Source: Streptomyces sp. ITFR-21 (GTDB lineage Bacteria > Actinomycetota > Actinomycetes > Streptomycetales > Streptomycetaceae). From it: a DNA stretch of 64,000 nucleotides. The DNA is taken from positions 1-64,000 of the forward strand of contig NZ_CP134606.1 of assembly GCF_031844685.1 (NCBI RefSeq), read 5' to 3'. Below, piece by piece: positions 56,130 through 64,000 of the stretch. The position numbers and the translations under genes are program-made. Every line of letters begins with the position of its first letter. The first letter of the stretch is position 1. The notes below the pieces were generated by a model, which did not search any database, was not told the origin of the DNA, and saw only the letters and a list, made by a program, of their open reading frames with translations.

Positions 56130-56504
56130 ATGCCCCTGCCCCAGACCAGCCCACCGCCCGCCGGGGACGAGCCGCAGGAGCCGCGCACCTACGCGGTCAC
56201 CGGGGGCCGCACCCGGGCGAACCACACCCTTCCCCTGGAGGCACAGCTGATGGCCGGCGCTCCTGGCGCGCAGTACCCGCTGTCCGCGGAGGCGGTGCAG
56301 GTGGTGGCGGCATGCGGCACGCGCAGCGTGTCTGTGGCCGAGATCGCCGCCGCGATCCGCCGCCCGGTGTGGGCGGCCAAGGTCCTCATCTCCGACCTGC
56401 TCGACAGCGGAGCACTCCGCCGTCCGGTCTCCGCCGGTGCTGACCCCGCACGCGACCCGGACGTCCTGCGCCTGGTCCTGGACGGACTGCTGCGATGGGC
56501 GTGA
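56130..56504 (+). CDS. cvnC: Conservon DUF742 protein CvnC
   Basis: A 124-residue DUF742 protein from ATG 56130. It has the family's RTYAVTGGRTRANHTLPLEA start and VVAACGTRSVSVAEIAAAIR, RPVWAAKVLISDLLDSGALR. DUF742 resembles a winged helix and is always the third conservon gene; its biochemical role is unsettled. It overlaps cvnD. Confidence 0.95.
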   Translation: MPLPQTSPPPAGDEPQEPRTYAVTGGRTRANHTLPLEAQLMAGAPGAQYPLSAEAVQVVAACGTRSVSVAEIAAAIRRPVWAAKVLISDLLDSGALRRPVSAGADPARDPDVLRLVLDGLLRWA

Positions 56505-57136
56505 ACCCGCGTCAGAAAGCAGGTGCGGTGACCACCGCCGGCCGGCAGCGGCCCACGGCAGCCGTCAAGATCCTCATCGCCGGGGGGTTCGGCGCGGGCA
56601 AGACCACCCTGGTCGGCGCCGTGTCCGAGATCGAGCCCCTGACCACCGAGGAAGTCCTCACCCTCGCCAGCACCGCGACCGACGACCTGGCCGGGGTGGA
56701 GGGCAAGACCACCACCACCGTGGCCGTCGACTTCGGACGGATCACCTTCGACTACCCGGAACTGGACCTGGTGCTGTACCTGTTCGGCACCCCCGGCCAG
56801 GACCGCTTCCTCTTCCTGTGGGACGGCCTGGCCGACGGGGCGGTCGGCGCCGTCGTCCTGGCCGACACCCGGCGGCTGGCCGACAGCTTCCCGTCCATAG
56901 GCCACTTCGAGCAGCGCCGGATCCCCTTCGTCGTGGCCGTCAACGAGTTCGACGGCTCCCCCTACCGCTACACCCCCGGCGAGGTCCGTGACGCCCTCGA
57001 CCTGCCCCCGCACGTACCCGTCGTGGTGTGCGACGCCCGCGACCGGGCGTCAGCCGCCTCCGCGCTGGCCGCACTCGTCAACCACGCCCTCGGCCAACTG
57101 CCCACGCCTCCCTCCCGTATCGGAGCGCCCGTATGA
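56495..57136 (+). CDS. cvnD: Conservon small GTPase CvnD
   Basis: A 213-residue ATP/GTP-binding protein from ATG 56495 (GTG 56501 forms a GTGA overlap with cvnC). G1 loop AGGFGAGKTTLV (about 29-40), a switch region (ATDDLAGVEGKTTTTVAVDF), G3 FGTPGQDRF and G4-like VAVNEFDG (NxxD) are present. CvnD is the conservon's Ras-like switch, presumably controlled by CvnA and CvnB. It is coupled by ATGA to the GAF gene at 57133. Confidence 0.95.
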   Translation: MGVNPRQKAGAVTTAGRQRPTAAVKILIAGGFGAGKTTLVGAVSEIEPLTTEEVLTLASTATDDLAGVEGKTTTTVAVDFGRITFDYPELDLVLYLFGTPGQDRFLFLWDGLADGAVGAVVLADTRRLADSFPSIGHFEQRRIPFVVAVNEFDGSPYRYTPGEVRDALDLPPHVPVVVCDARDRASAASALAALVNHALGQLPTPPSRIGAPV

Positions 57137-57666
57137 CCGTCTTCGACACCGAATCCGGCCTGCACGTCACCGCACCGGATCACGACCTGCGCGAGAGGAC
57201 GGAGCTCCTGAAACAGCTCCGCCTGGACGACGAGGCGATCCCCGAACTGGACGCCATAGCGAAGGAGCTGGGGGAGGCGGCCGGCCAGCCCTGGGCCATG
57301 GTCAACTTCATCACCGACCAGCAGCACTTCGCCGGCCTGTACGTCGCCCCGGGCGCACAGCCGGTCGGCCGCAGCATGGTCCGCGCACACGGATACTGCC
57401 CCGACGTCCTTGACCGCCCGGTCGCGCTGATCCTGCCCGACGTGTGCAGCCACCCGCGCTTTAAGTCCAACCAGGTCGTCGACTACCTGGGCGTGCGCAC
57501 CTACGCTGGCGCCCCGCTCATCCACAACGCCACCGGCATCACCATCACCCTGGGCACCGTCTGCTTCATCGGCCCCGAGCCCCTGCCCCAGGAAACCGGC
57601 CAGGCCAACCGAGCCCTGGTCAACGCCGCCCGCGACACCGTCATGAACACCATCCGCAACCGCTGA
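57133..57666 (+). CDS. GAF-domain protein of the conservon
   Basis: A 177-residue protein from ATG 57133, overlapping the cvnD stop. It is a single GAF domain: DAIAKELGEAAGQPWAMVNF, then ITDQQHFAGLYVAPGAQPVG, YCPDVLDRPVALILPDVCSH, NQVVDYLGVRTYAGAPLIHN. Extra fifth genes encoding GAF or cytochrome proteins are common in conservons and may add a signal input. The Cys residues in the middle could bind a cofactor. It ends the core operon 17 bp before the acyl-CoA-dehydrogenase-like gene. Confidence 0.9.
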   Translation: MTVFDTESGLHVTAPDHDLRERTELLKQLRLDDEAIPELDAIAKELGEAAGQPWAMVNFITDQQHFAGLYVAPGAQPVGRSMVRAHGYCPDVLDRPVALILPDVCSHPRFKSNQVVDYLGVRTYAGAPLIHNATGITITLGTVCFIGPEPLPQETGQANRALVNAARDTVMNTIRNR

Positions 57667-57683
57667 CCGGAACGAGGAAGACC

Positions 57684-58970
57684 ATGGTGACGACATCTCC
57701 GGCACCTCCGGCCGCATCCGGCGAGGAACCGCGCGGTGAGAGGGCACAGGCCGGCCCGGCCCGCGCCGGCACCCCGTCCGGCCGCCACGAGCAACTGCGC
57801 CGGGAGGTCAGGAAATGGGCGCGTGAGGAGGTCGCGCCCCGGGTCGCGGCGATGGAGGCGTCCCAGGAGGTGGATCGGGAGCTGCTGGCGGCGGCCGCGC
57901 GCAAGGGGTGGATCGGCGTCACCATCGGCCCGGAGTTCGGGGGCATGGGGCTGGACCACACGGCCAGGACCATCGTCATCGAGGAGCTGTCGCGGGTGTC
58001 CGGCGCGGTGGGGGCGGCTGTCCAGGCGTCGATTTTGGGCACGGCCAAGATCATCCACTGGGGCAGTGCCGAGCAGCGCAGGGTGTGGCTGCCCCTGGTG
58101 GCCAGCGGCGCGTGCCTGCCGACGATCGCCGTCACCGAGGGGGGCTCCGGCGGCCACGTGCTCGGCATGCGGGCCACCGCCCGCCGCGACGGCACCGACT
58201 GGGTCATCAACGGCGCCAAGAGCTTCGTCGGCAACAGCCACGTCGCGACGATGCACGGCGTCGTCGTCCGCACCGGCGGCGCGGGGGCGCGGGCGCTGTC
58301 GGCGTTCCTGGTCCCGGCCGGCACCCCGGGACTGTCCCTGCGCCCCCACCCCGCCACGCTGGGCCTGCACGGGTTCTCCTTCGGCGACCTGGTCTTCGAG
58401 GAGTGCCGGGTGCCCGCGGACGCCATGGTCGGCGCCGAAGGCGACGGCCTGGAGGTCGCCCTGTCCTCCAGCATCCTCTACGGGCGCCCTAATTTGGCCG
58501 CGGTCGCTCTCGGCATCCACCGGGCCATATCCGAGGCGACCATCGCGTACGCGGGGGAGACCCGCCGCTACGGCAGGCCCCTGGCCGATCTGGACTCCGT
58601 GCGCACGAAGATCGCGGCGATCGCCTCCCACCTGACGACCGCGCGGACACTCGCCTACCAGGCGGTGGCCATGCTCGACCAGGGCCTGCCCTGCGACATC
58701 GAGCTGATGAACGCCAAGCTGGTCGGCGCCGAGCTGGGCACCCGGTCCGCGCTGCTCGGCATGCAGGTCCACGGCGCCGCGGGCCTGCGTACCGGGCGGC
58801 CCGTGGAGCGCCTGCTGCGGGACATGCTCCACACCGGCCCGCCCGCTGGCACCAGCGACATCCAGCTGCTGCGCATCGGGCAGGACGCCCTCGGCCAGGC
58901 CCCGTACGAGCAGATGTCGGTGCGTTTCGGCAGACCCCCGGCGGCCCCGCCCCGCGGCGGGGCCGCCTGA
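57684..58970 (+). CDS. Acyl-CoA-dehydrogenase-like flavoprotein lacking the catalytic Glu
   Basis: A 428-residue protein from ATG 57684 (AGGAAG upstream), 17 bp after the conservon. The acyl-CoA dehydrogenase fold is clear: LRREVRKWAREEVAPRVAAM, GWIGVTIGPEFGGMGLDHTA, IAVTEGGSGGHVLGMRATAR, YGRPLADLDSVRTKIAAIAS and the late MQVHGAAGLRTGRPVERLLR. In active dehydrogenases the end reads I-Y-E-G-T-x-x-I-Q, where Glu removes the alpha proton. Here it reads PPAGTSDIQ, so that Glu is Ala. Some relatives catalyse other flavin reactions or use a Glu elsewhere. Placement suggests a lipid-like or polyketide-like substrate, but none is known. Confidence 0.85.
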   Translation: MVTTSPAPPAASGEEPRGERAQAGPARAGTPSGRHEQLRREVRKWAREEVAPRVAAMEASQEVDRELLAAAARKGWIGVTIGPEFGGMGLDHTARTIVIEELSRVSGAVGAAVQASILGTAKIIHWGSAEQRRVWLPLVASGACLPTIAVTEGGSGGHVLGMRATARRDGTDWVINGAKSFVGNSHVATMHGVVVRTGGAGARALSAFLVPAGTPGLSLRPHPATLGLHGFSFGDLVFEECRVPADAMVGAEGDGLEVALSSSILYGRPNLAAVALGIHRAISEATIAYAGETRRYGRPLADLDSVRTKIAAIASHLTTARTLAYQAVAMLDQGLPCDIELMNAKLVGAELGTRSALLGMQVHGAAGLRTGRPVERLLRDMLHTGPPAGTSDIQLLRIGQDALGQAPYEQMSVRFGRPPAAPPRGGAA

Positions 58971-59053
58971 ACCCCCGCCGCCCGTGCACCCGCAGCGGCG
59001 CCCCTTCCCCCGCACGCCCCGCGCCCGCACCAGGCCGCGCAGTATCCGACCCC

Positions 59054-59065
59054 GACAAATTTGTC
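59054..59065 (+). promoter_or_regulatory. Palindrome GACAAATTTGTC
   Basis: A perfect 12-bp AT-rich palindrome in the gap before the gene at 59108, the only AT-rich stretch nearby. It may be an operator or part of a promoter. Confidence 0.5.
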
Positions 59066-59107
59066 CACCAGCGCTTCGCGCCCGGTGTCCGAGACGAGAC
59101 AACATCA

Positions 59108-59794
59108 GTGACCACGACCACCGCCCAGCCCGTCGCGACCGCATCCGCCGCACCCTCACGGCCGCACCTGCGCGAGACCCTCATGGACTGCGACGACAAC
59201 GCCCGCCGCGCCCGTCCGCCGGACGGCCTGATCGCCGTCCTCCCGCCGCACCAACTGGACGCCGTCCTCACCCACGCGCTCGAACTCGACGAGCACAACG
59301 CCGGGATACTGCGGCGCATCGTGACCGCGCTCGGAGGGTGGCCCGGCCGCGCCGCCGTCGCAGACGACGGATGCCGGGCGGCCCTCGGGATCGCCCTGCG
59401 CTGCGACCACGACCCCGACTTCCAGCGCATGCTCCTGGCCATGCTCAACCAGGCCGCCAGGGAAGGGGACGCGAGCAGCGCCCAGTGGGCCCGCCTGTCC
59501 GACCGCGTCCAGGTGAACGCCGGCCAGCTCCAGACCTACGGCACCCAGTTCCGGTACGGGCCCTCCGGTGTCGAGCCGTGCCCCATAGCCGATCCGGACG
59601 GGCTGGACACCCGCCGCGCCTCGGTCGGCCTGCCGCCCCACGACGAGCAGTTCGCGCGGCTGCGCCGGCGCCACGAGCCCGGCCGGGGCCCGGTCCCCAC
59701 CCCAGCTCCCGGAGCGGTGTTCGACCCGGGGGCCGGTGTGCGGATCCCGGCACCCCGGCGACCCGGCGGATCCCCGGCCGGTGCCGCGAGATGA
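59108..59794 (+). CDS. DUF6624-like protein
   Basis: A 228-residue protein from GTG 59108. It matches, by memory, DUF6624: HLRETLMDCDDNARRARPPD, LELDEHNAGILRRIVTALGG with WPGRAAVADDGCRAALGIAL, RCDHDPDFQRMLLAMLNQAA and YGTQFRYGPSGVEPCPIADP, then LDTRRASVGLPPHDEQFA. DUF6624 has no proven function and is common near secondary-metabolite and stress loci. It lies downstream of the palindrome at 59054 and before a small basic protein. Confidence 0.8.
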   Translation: MTTTTAQPVATASAAPSRPHLRETLMDCDDNARRARPPDGLIAVLPPHQLDAVLTHALELDEHNAGILRRIVTALGGWPGRAAVADDGCRAALGIALRCDHDPDFQRMLLAMLNQAAREGDASSAQWARLSDRVQVNAGQLQTYGTQFRYGPSGVEPCPIADPDGLDTRRASVGLPPHDEQFARLRRRHEPGRGPVPTPAPGAVFDPGAGVRIPAPRRPGGSPAGAAR

Positions 59795-59920
59795 CCGGGC
59801 AGCCGCCCGGCGGGACCGCCCTGCCCGCAGCCCGCATCCGCCGGGTGAGAACGCGGACCCATCCCACTCAACTGCGCGCGCGCCAGCCCCAGACCGGTCC
59901 AGACACGAAAGGCGCTGCCC

Positions 59921-60163
59921 ATGGGACTGCGCATCGAAACGGCGCAGCTCGGCAGGATACTGAGAGCAGCCAGGGGCGGGCGGACGCTGGGAGACCGCAT
60001 CCGTCGCCTTGCGGGCAGTGCTGCGGCACTCCCCTGGCGGATGGAAAGGTTCTGGGCCCGCCACGTCGGCCAGCGCGATCTGGCCGGGCGTCTCGACCGG
60101 GCCCTCCTCAGGCCCCCGGCGCCGGGGGCAGGGGAGCCCCCGGCCGAGCCCGGCGGGTGGTGA
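59921..60163 (+). CDS. Small basic hypothetical protein
   Basis: An 80-residue protein from ATG 59921 with AAAGG upstream. It is Arg/Leu-rich (LGRILRAARGGRTLGDRIRR), then has an amphipathic segment (LPWRMERFWARHVGQRDLAG) and a Pro/Gly tail. No family is seen. The gene is co-linear with neighbours spaced about 75-130 bp apart. Confidence 0.6.
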   Translation: MGLRIETAQLGRILRAARGGRTLGDRIRRLAGSAAALPWRMERFWARHVGQRDLAGRLDRALLRPPAPGAGEPPAEPGGW

Positions 60164-60240
60164 AAACCCGGACCGGCAGATCATCCCCGGCCTGCCCCCG
60201 CCCGCACCACAACCGTCCGGATCCTGGAGAGAAACCGCAC

Positions 60241-61356
60241 ATGACCACCCCGACCGCGACCTGCTTCGGCCCCGCGGGGGCCCGCGTGGCCGTCACCGCG
60301 GGCCGTGACGAGGCCGCCGCGCTGGCACGGCTGTTCACACCCTGGTGGGACTGCGCGCCGCAGAGCGGGGCCCAACCCGCCGCCCACATCGGCGTGCACG
60401 TGAGCGAGCGTCTCCACGGACAGGCCGTCGACGCGTTCCGTACGGCCGCCGCGCGCCCGCGCACGGGCCGGTACGCCGGTAGCCCGCTGGTGGCCACGGC
60501 CGGCGCGGACGGCACGGTGCACGCGCTGGCGCCGGACGCCGGCGTCGCCTACCGGTCGGCCGGGGGCAGCGTCACCGTCGTCGGGCGGGACCGGGACCGG
60601 GTGGTGGCGGCCTCGTTCCAGGTGGCGGCCGACCTGGTGCAGGGGCTGATGGAATCTCAGGGCTACACCCTGCTACGGGCCTCGTCCGCGGTCCACGGCG
60701 GCCAGGCCGTGCTCGGCCTCGGCGGACCGGGACCGGACAGGTCCGGCCGGGCCGCGGCGGCGCTGCTGCTGGCGGCACGTCACCGGTTCGGCCTGCAGGC
60801 CACCGATCAGGTCTTCGCGCGCGCCGAGGCGGACGGCACCGTCAGCACCCGGCCCCGGACCGGTCCCATCGCCCTCGGCCTGGGCCTGCTGGACGCCCTC
60901 GGCTGGTACGGCACGGTCCGCGAACGCCTCGCAGGCGGGGAGGCACTGCACCCCGGCACCGACCGGCACGTGGCCGTGGCCCTGGCCGCCGGCCGCCGCA
61001 CCCCGCTGTTCGGCCCCGCGGGGGAGCGCACGGCCCGTCTGTGGCCGGACCAGGTGTTCAGCTGGTTCGGGCTGGTCCCCGCCCACGCGGCCACCGCGGC
61101 GGCGGTCGCGTTCCCCGCGGCGGATCCCACGGTCGCGCCCGCCTTCACCGGCCGCAGGGCCGTCACCGACGGCGACCTGCTCCTGCCCGCTCCCGACGGC
61201 GAAGACCCGCTGGGCCTGCGCCCGCTGCATCCCGCCGCCCGCCGCACCGCCGCCGACCGCCTGCTCGCGGCCCTGAACAGGCTGCCGCACCACACCACGC
61301 CCCCGCCCCGCACCGCAGCCGCCTGCGCCCCGGGCGGTGCCCCCGCCACCCCCTGA
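60241..61356 (+). CDS. HPr-kinase-like protein with altered P-loop
   Basis: A 371-residue protein from ATG 60241 (GGAGA upstream). The sequence resembles the HPr kinase/phosphorylase-like or PEP-carboxykinase-like proteins found in Streptomyces biosynthetic loci: a lead beta domain (VRERLAG-type), then RASSAVHGGQAVLGLGGPGP, DRSGRAAAALLLAARHRFGL and a later RLWPDQVFSWFGLVPAHAAT. The P-loop should read GxxxxGK[S/T]; here it is GGPGPDRS, with Lys to Arg and Gly to Asp. Nucleotide hydrolysis is doubtful. Its role may be binding or scaffolding. Confidence 0.6.
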   Translation: MTTPTATCFGPAGARVAVTAGRDEAAALARLFTPWWDCAPQSGAQPAAHIGVHVSERLHGQAVDAFRTAAARPRTGRYAGSPLVATAGADGTVHALAPDAGVAYRSAGGSVTVVGRDRDRVVAASFQVAADLVQGLMESQGYTLLRASSAVHGGQAVLGLGGPGPDRSGRAAAALLLAARHRFGLQATDQVFARAEADGTVSTRPRTGPIALGLGLLDALGWYGTVRERLAGGEALHPGTDRHVAVALAAGRRTPLFGPAGERTARLWPDQVFSWFGLVPAHAATAAAVAFPAADPTVAPAFTGRRAVTDGDLLLPAPDGEDPLGLRPLHPAARRTAADRLLAALNRLPHHTTPPPRTAAACAPGGAPATP

Positions 61357-61536
61357 CCCCCCTTCGGCGCCCGCAGCCGCAGCCGCGGCCGGGCCCGTCA
61401 ACGGCTCACTGCCGGGGACACGCGCCATCCTCCCCTGACGGCGCGGGCAGCGAGCAGCCGGCCGCCGCCGCCCCTGAACCCCGGCGGCGGCCGGACCCAC
61501 CCACCCACCCGACACCCACGCCCGACCGAGGAACCC

Positions 61537-62361
61537 GTGACCACACTGCCCGCCGCCGACCTGTCCACCCCGCTGCTGACCGATGTGGGGCTCACCGACG
61601 CCGCGTTCGCCGCCACCATCTACGCCGCACTGGGCCGGCTGAACGGCCTCGCCCGGACCGCCGGCCTGCAGCTGAACCCCGGATTCCCCGACGAAGAAGG
61701 GACCAGCGTGTCGCTGGGAGACGCCGACGAGACCACAGTGGTGAGGCTGGCGGGCCTGCTCTCCACGGCGCCCGCCCCCGCCCCGCCCGCGTCCGGGAAC
61801 CCGCCGGAAGCCGTCGACGGCATGGACGGCGCGGCCCGGACGCTCCTCACCGCCGCCCGGGCCGCCGGTGTCGAACTGACCCCCGGGGCCCCGCGGACCG
61901 GGGATGACGGACGCAACTGGCTGCCCCTGGGACACATCGGCCACGCCGGCGCCATGCGCCTGGCCGACGTGATCGAGCACCATCTCGCCGGCCTGTTCGA
62001 GGCCGAGCAGGCCCTGCGGGCCGCGCTCAGCACGGCCGGTGTCACCGCCGGCCGGCTCTCGGCAGACATCGGCGCCGTCGACCTGGGCGACATCACCATC
62101 CCCGGCGCCGTCGCCCTGCTGCGCCGCCTCCTTCCCGCCGGCCGGGTGCCGGACGTGCCAGACACCGATCCGGACGACCCGCCCGCCGGCGAGGCCCTCG
62201 CCGGGCACATCGCCCGGGCCGTCACAGCGGTCACCGGCCGCCCCTTCGACGCGTCCTACACCCACCCCTGCCACTGGTGCTCGCACGGACCCGCCATCGT
62301 CCTCGGCCGGCTCCAGCCCGCCGACGCACAGGCCCTTGCCGCCCGCCTCACCACCGTCTGA
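61537..62361 (+). CDS. Four-repeat hypothetical protein
   Basis: A 274-residue protein from GTG 61537 (GAGGAA upstream). It is built of four related units of 55-70 residues, each a helix followed by a strand and helix: LTDAAFAATIYAALGRLNGL, ARTLLTAARAAGVELTPGAP, AEQALRAALSTAGVTAGRLS and ARAVTAVTGRPFDASYTHPC. Each ends in an A-x-x-L/A-x-x-L-like helix (TVVRLAGLL, AMRLADVI, AVALLRRLL, AQALAARL). The last unit has a metal-like CHWCSHG. Internal duplication of a small domain is clear. No family known to me. Confidence 0.7.
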   Translation: MTTLPAADLSTPLLTDVGLTDAAFAATIYAALGRLNGLARTAGLQLNPGFPDEEGTSVSLGDADETTVVRLAGLLSTAPAPAPPASGNPPEAVDGMDGAARTLLTAARAAGVELTPGAPRTGDDGRNWLPLGHIGHAGAMRLADVIEHHLAGLFEAEQALRAALSTAGVTAGRLSADIGAVDLGDITIPGAVALLRRLLPAGRVPDVPDTDPDDPPAGEALAGHIARAVTAVTGRPFDASYTHPCHWCSHGPAIVLGRLQPADAQALAARLTTV

Positions 62362-62368
62362 GAGAACC

Positions 62369-62809
62369 ATGCCCACAGAATCCGTCCCCTACATCACCCT
62401 GCGCGACGGGGAGAGCGACACCTCCGACCAGGCCCTGAAACTCAGCGCCACACGAGACGGCTTGCGCCTGGCCTACGACGGCGAAACCCCCGACGACCGT
62501 GACGGGCGGGGCTTACTCCTGGCCCGGACCACCGAGCAGACCGACGAAAAGGGCCTGCCCACCGGCGTGCCGCGGTGGGCCGAGGTCCATCCCGGGCGGC
62601 AGCGCGAGGCCATGCTCGACCTGCTCTGCCACTACTGCGCGGACCCGCCCGACTGGACCCTGCAGGGCGTGCTCTTCCTCGACGTGGCCGGCCCCGCCCA
62701 GCGGGCCAAACCCGCCTGGCCCGCTGGCTCCGCCCAGTACGCGGTCTCCCTGCACGAGGTGACCGTGGTCGACCTGGACCGGGAACTCGCCACCGCCGAC
62801 CTCGCCTGA
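62369..62809 (+). CDS. Hypothetical protein with a TTA codon
   Basis: A 146-residue protein from ATG 62369, 7 bp after the stop of the repeat protein, so one operon. Residues 1-60 are acidic and loop-rich. The rest contains a central hydrophobic core (EAMLDLLCHYCADPPDWTLQ, then GVLFLDVAGPAQRAKPAWPA and YAVSLHEVTVVDLDRELATA). One TTA codon occurs at 62513-62515. It has no known motif. TTA dependence would couple its expression to bldA or a plasmid UAA-reading tRNA. Confidence 0.7.
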   Translation: MPTESVPYITLRDGESDTSDQALKLSATRDGLRLAYDGETPDDRDGRGLLLARTTEQTDEKGLPTGVPRWAEVHPGRQREAMLDLLCHYCADPPDWTLQGVLFLDVAGPAQRAKPAWPAGSAQYAVSLHEVTVVDLDRELATADLA

Positions 62810-63026
62810 CGGCCGGGCCGGGGCCCTGCCTGGCTGTCCCCGGCCGCGCACCGGCCGGCCAGACCCCACGGCCCCCACGGCCCCGGGCAGAAGACCGGCA
62901 GCGCCGAGGCCACCGAACGCCACCGGACCAGCTCGGCCCCGCCCCTCAGGGCCGCCCCGGGCGCCCGCAGCCCGGCATCACCCCGCGCCCGCACCGCGGG
63001 CGCCACCACCAGAAACGAGCCCCCAC

Positions 63027-63941
63027 ATGAAACGCCGCACACTGACCGTACTGACCTGGAACTCCCAGGGCAACGGCAACGGCGGCCGGGCCGCCCGCAT
63101 CGCGGGCCACGAGCTGCTGGCCCGGCACACCCCCGACCTGATTTTCCGCCAGGGAACCGGGGGCGCCGACGCCGACGGCGGTACCATCCGGTACGAACTG
63201 GAGGACGTCCTCGCCCTGCGCGGCTGGCTGGGGCCAGGCTCCCACACCGCCCTCTTCGCCAGCACCCACACGTTCGCGCCGGTCCGACAGTGGGCGACGA
63301 CCGGCGGTAACGCCTGGCTGACGCCGCCCACCGCGCTGACACTGCGGCTGCGGCGCGCCGGTGACGCCTCCCTCCCGATCCTCGCCAGCTCCTACCACCT
63401 CGACGACACCTCGGCCGCCAACCGGCTGGCCGAGACCGGGTGGCTGACCGCCCTCGCCGGCAAGCAGTGGACCACCCCGGACGGGCGCAACGTCGGCCTT
63501 CCTGCACTGCTCGGCGGGGACAGCAGCAGCTACCCCGCAGACGACCTCCCGGACGCCCCCGCACTGCCCGACCTCGAAGCCATCCCCGACCCGCAGCACC
63601 GCGCGCACCGCTCCCGCCCCGACCCGGCCGGCGGCCGCCGGCCGGACACCGCCCCCGACGCCGCGCTGCGCAGGGCCGGGCTGGTCGACACCGCACGCCA
63701 CTGGGCGGCCGGCCACGGCGACCCCACCGCCGTGGCCCGCACCGTCAACGCCTCCCCGGCCACCGGTCCGGACAGCCGCACCGACCGGATCTACACCACC
63801 GGCCAGCTGCTGCCCGCCATCGCCGGAGCCGACGTGATCGAGGTGCCCGAAGCGACGTCCGGCCACCACATCCTCCGGCTCACCCTCGACGCGGACACCC
63901 TGGCCGACCTCCTCGCCGAGCTCGCCCGGCCGACGGCATGA
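63027..63941 (+). CDS. Endonuclease/exonuclease/phosphatase-like protein with altered active site
   Basis: A 304-residue protein from ATG 63027. It has the EEP fold outline: LTVLTWNSQGN at the start (TWN), LLARHTPDLIFRQG, LPILASSYHLDDTSAANRLA, LPALLGGDSSSYPADDLP, SRTDRIYTTGQLLPAIAGAD and GHHILRLTL at the end. The metal-binding Glu after the second strand (usually Q-E) reads RQG, the GD-x-N box reads GDSS, and the closing S-D-H reads GHH. All key residues differ, so it may be a binding protein or evolve a new activity. It is the last gene in the window. Confidence 0.7.
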   Translation: MKRRTLTVLTWNSQGNGNGGRAARIAGHELLARHTPDLIFRQGTGGADADGGTIRYELEDVLALRGWLGPGSHTALFASTHTFAPVRQWATTGGNAWLTPPTALTLRLRRAGDASLPILASSYHLDDTSAANRLAETGWLTALAGKQWTTPDGRNVGLPALLGGDSSSYPADDLPDAPALPDLEAIPDPQHRAHRSRPDPAGGRRPDTAPDAALRRAGLVDTARHWAAGHGDPTAVARTVNASPATGPDSRTDRIYTTGQLLPAIAGADVIEVPEATSGHHILRLTLDADTLADLLAELARPTA

Positions 63942-64000
63942 ACACCGGGAAGGCGGCCCGCCCCGACGCCGGCCGGGCCCGCACCGGACCCGGCGGCAGA

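Overview
The base composition (very high GC with strong third-position GC bias), the gene families and the chromosome-end-like first bases point to a Streptomyces or close relative. The window begins with CCCGCGGAGCGGG followed by a run of hairpins with three-base loops. That is the layout of a Streptomyces telomere, so I read this as about 64 kb of accessory DNA running inward from one end of a linear replicon, most likely a linear plasmid.

Layout. 1-660: telomere, gene-free subtelomere and five GTTAGATTCG iterons. 0.8-4.05 kb: two near-identical promoters drive a hypothetical gene and a unit that starts with an unusual tRNA-Arg(GCG) and ends in a RapZ-C-like protein. 4.2-12.3 kb: small plasmid-type HTH and hypothetical genes, many broken or duplicated pieces, a degenerate type I-E-like CRISPR mini-array and several operator-like repeats. 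12.4-18.8 kb: a PucR-type regulator, a large PAS/GAF/SpoIIE-like/HATPase protein with altered phosphatase metal ligands, and a secreted beta-propeller protein. 18.9-23.4 kb: a bldA-like tRNA-Leu(UAA), an orphan PTS EIIC, a GT2 glycosyltransferase, a primase-like fragment protein and an MmyB-type regulator. 23.3-33.2 kb (minus strand): a conjugation/DNA-transfer block with a TraG-like ATPase, a DNA methyltransferase interrupted by an intein, a tRNA-like gene, a sigma-like protein, an FtsK/TraB-like translocase and two membrane proteins. 33.5-41.8 kb: secreted proteins, a frameshifted lipoprotein, a SpdB-like protein, a toxin-antitoxin pair, a WhiJ-type triad (HATPase, XRE-DUF5753, DUF397) and a Ser/Thr kinase rich in TTA codons. 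41.8-49.2 kb: IS elements and debris around a plasmid-type wHTH gene that has its own leader peptide. 49.3-53.7 kb: XRE regulators and a GNAT acetyltransferase. 53.9-57.7 kb: a complete conservon (cvnA-B-C-D plus a GAF protein). 57.7-63.9 kb: a co-linear train of acyl-CoA-dehydrogenase-like, DUF6624, HPr-kinase-like, repeat and exo/endonuclease-like proteins, several of which lack the catalytic residues of their families.

How it may work together. Transfer functions (TraG-like, FtsK-like, SpdB-like) and the telomere describe a self-transmissible linear element. Many regulators (PucR, XRE-DUF5753/DUF397, conservon, SpoIIE-like, Ser/Thr kinase) could tie it to host development. A codon-level theme stands out: three tRNA genes whose loops contain UAA, one tRNA-Arg(GCG), a kinase with five TTA codons and a leader peptide with a TTA codon. 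These are inferences from reading the sequence; no database search was run.
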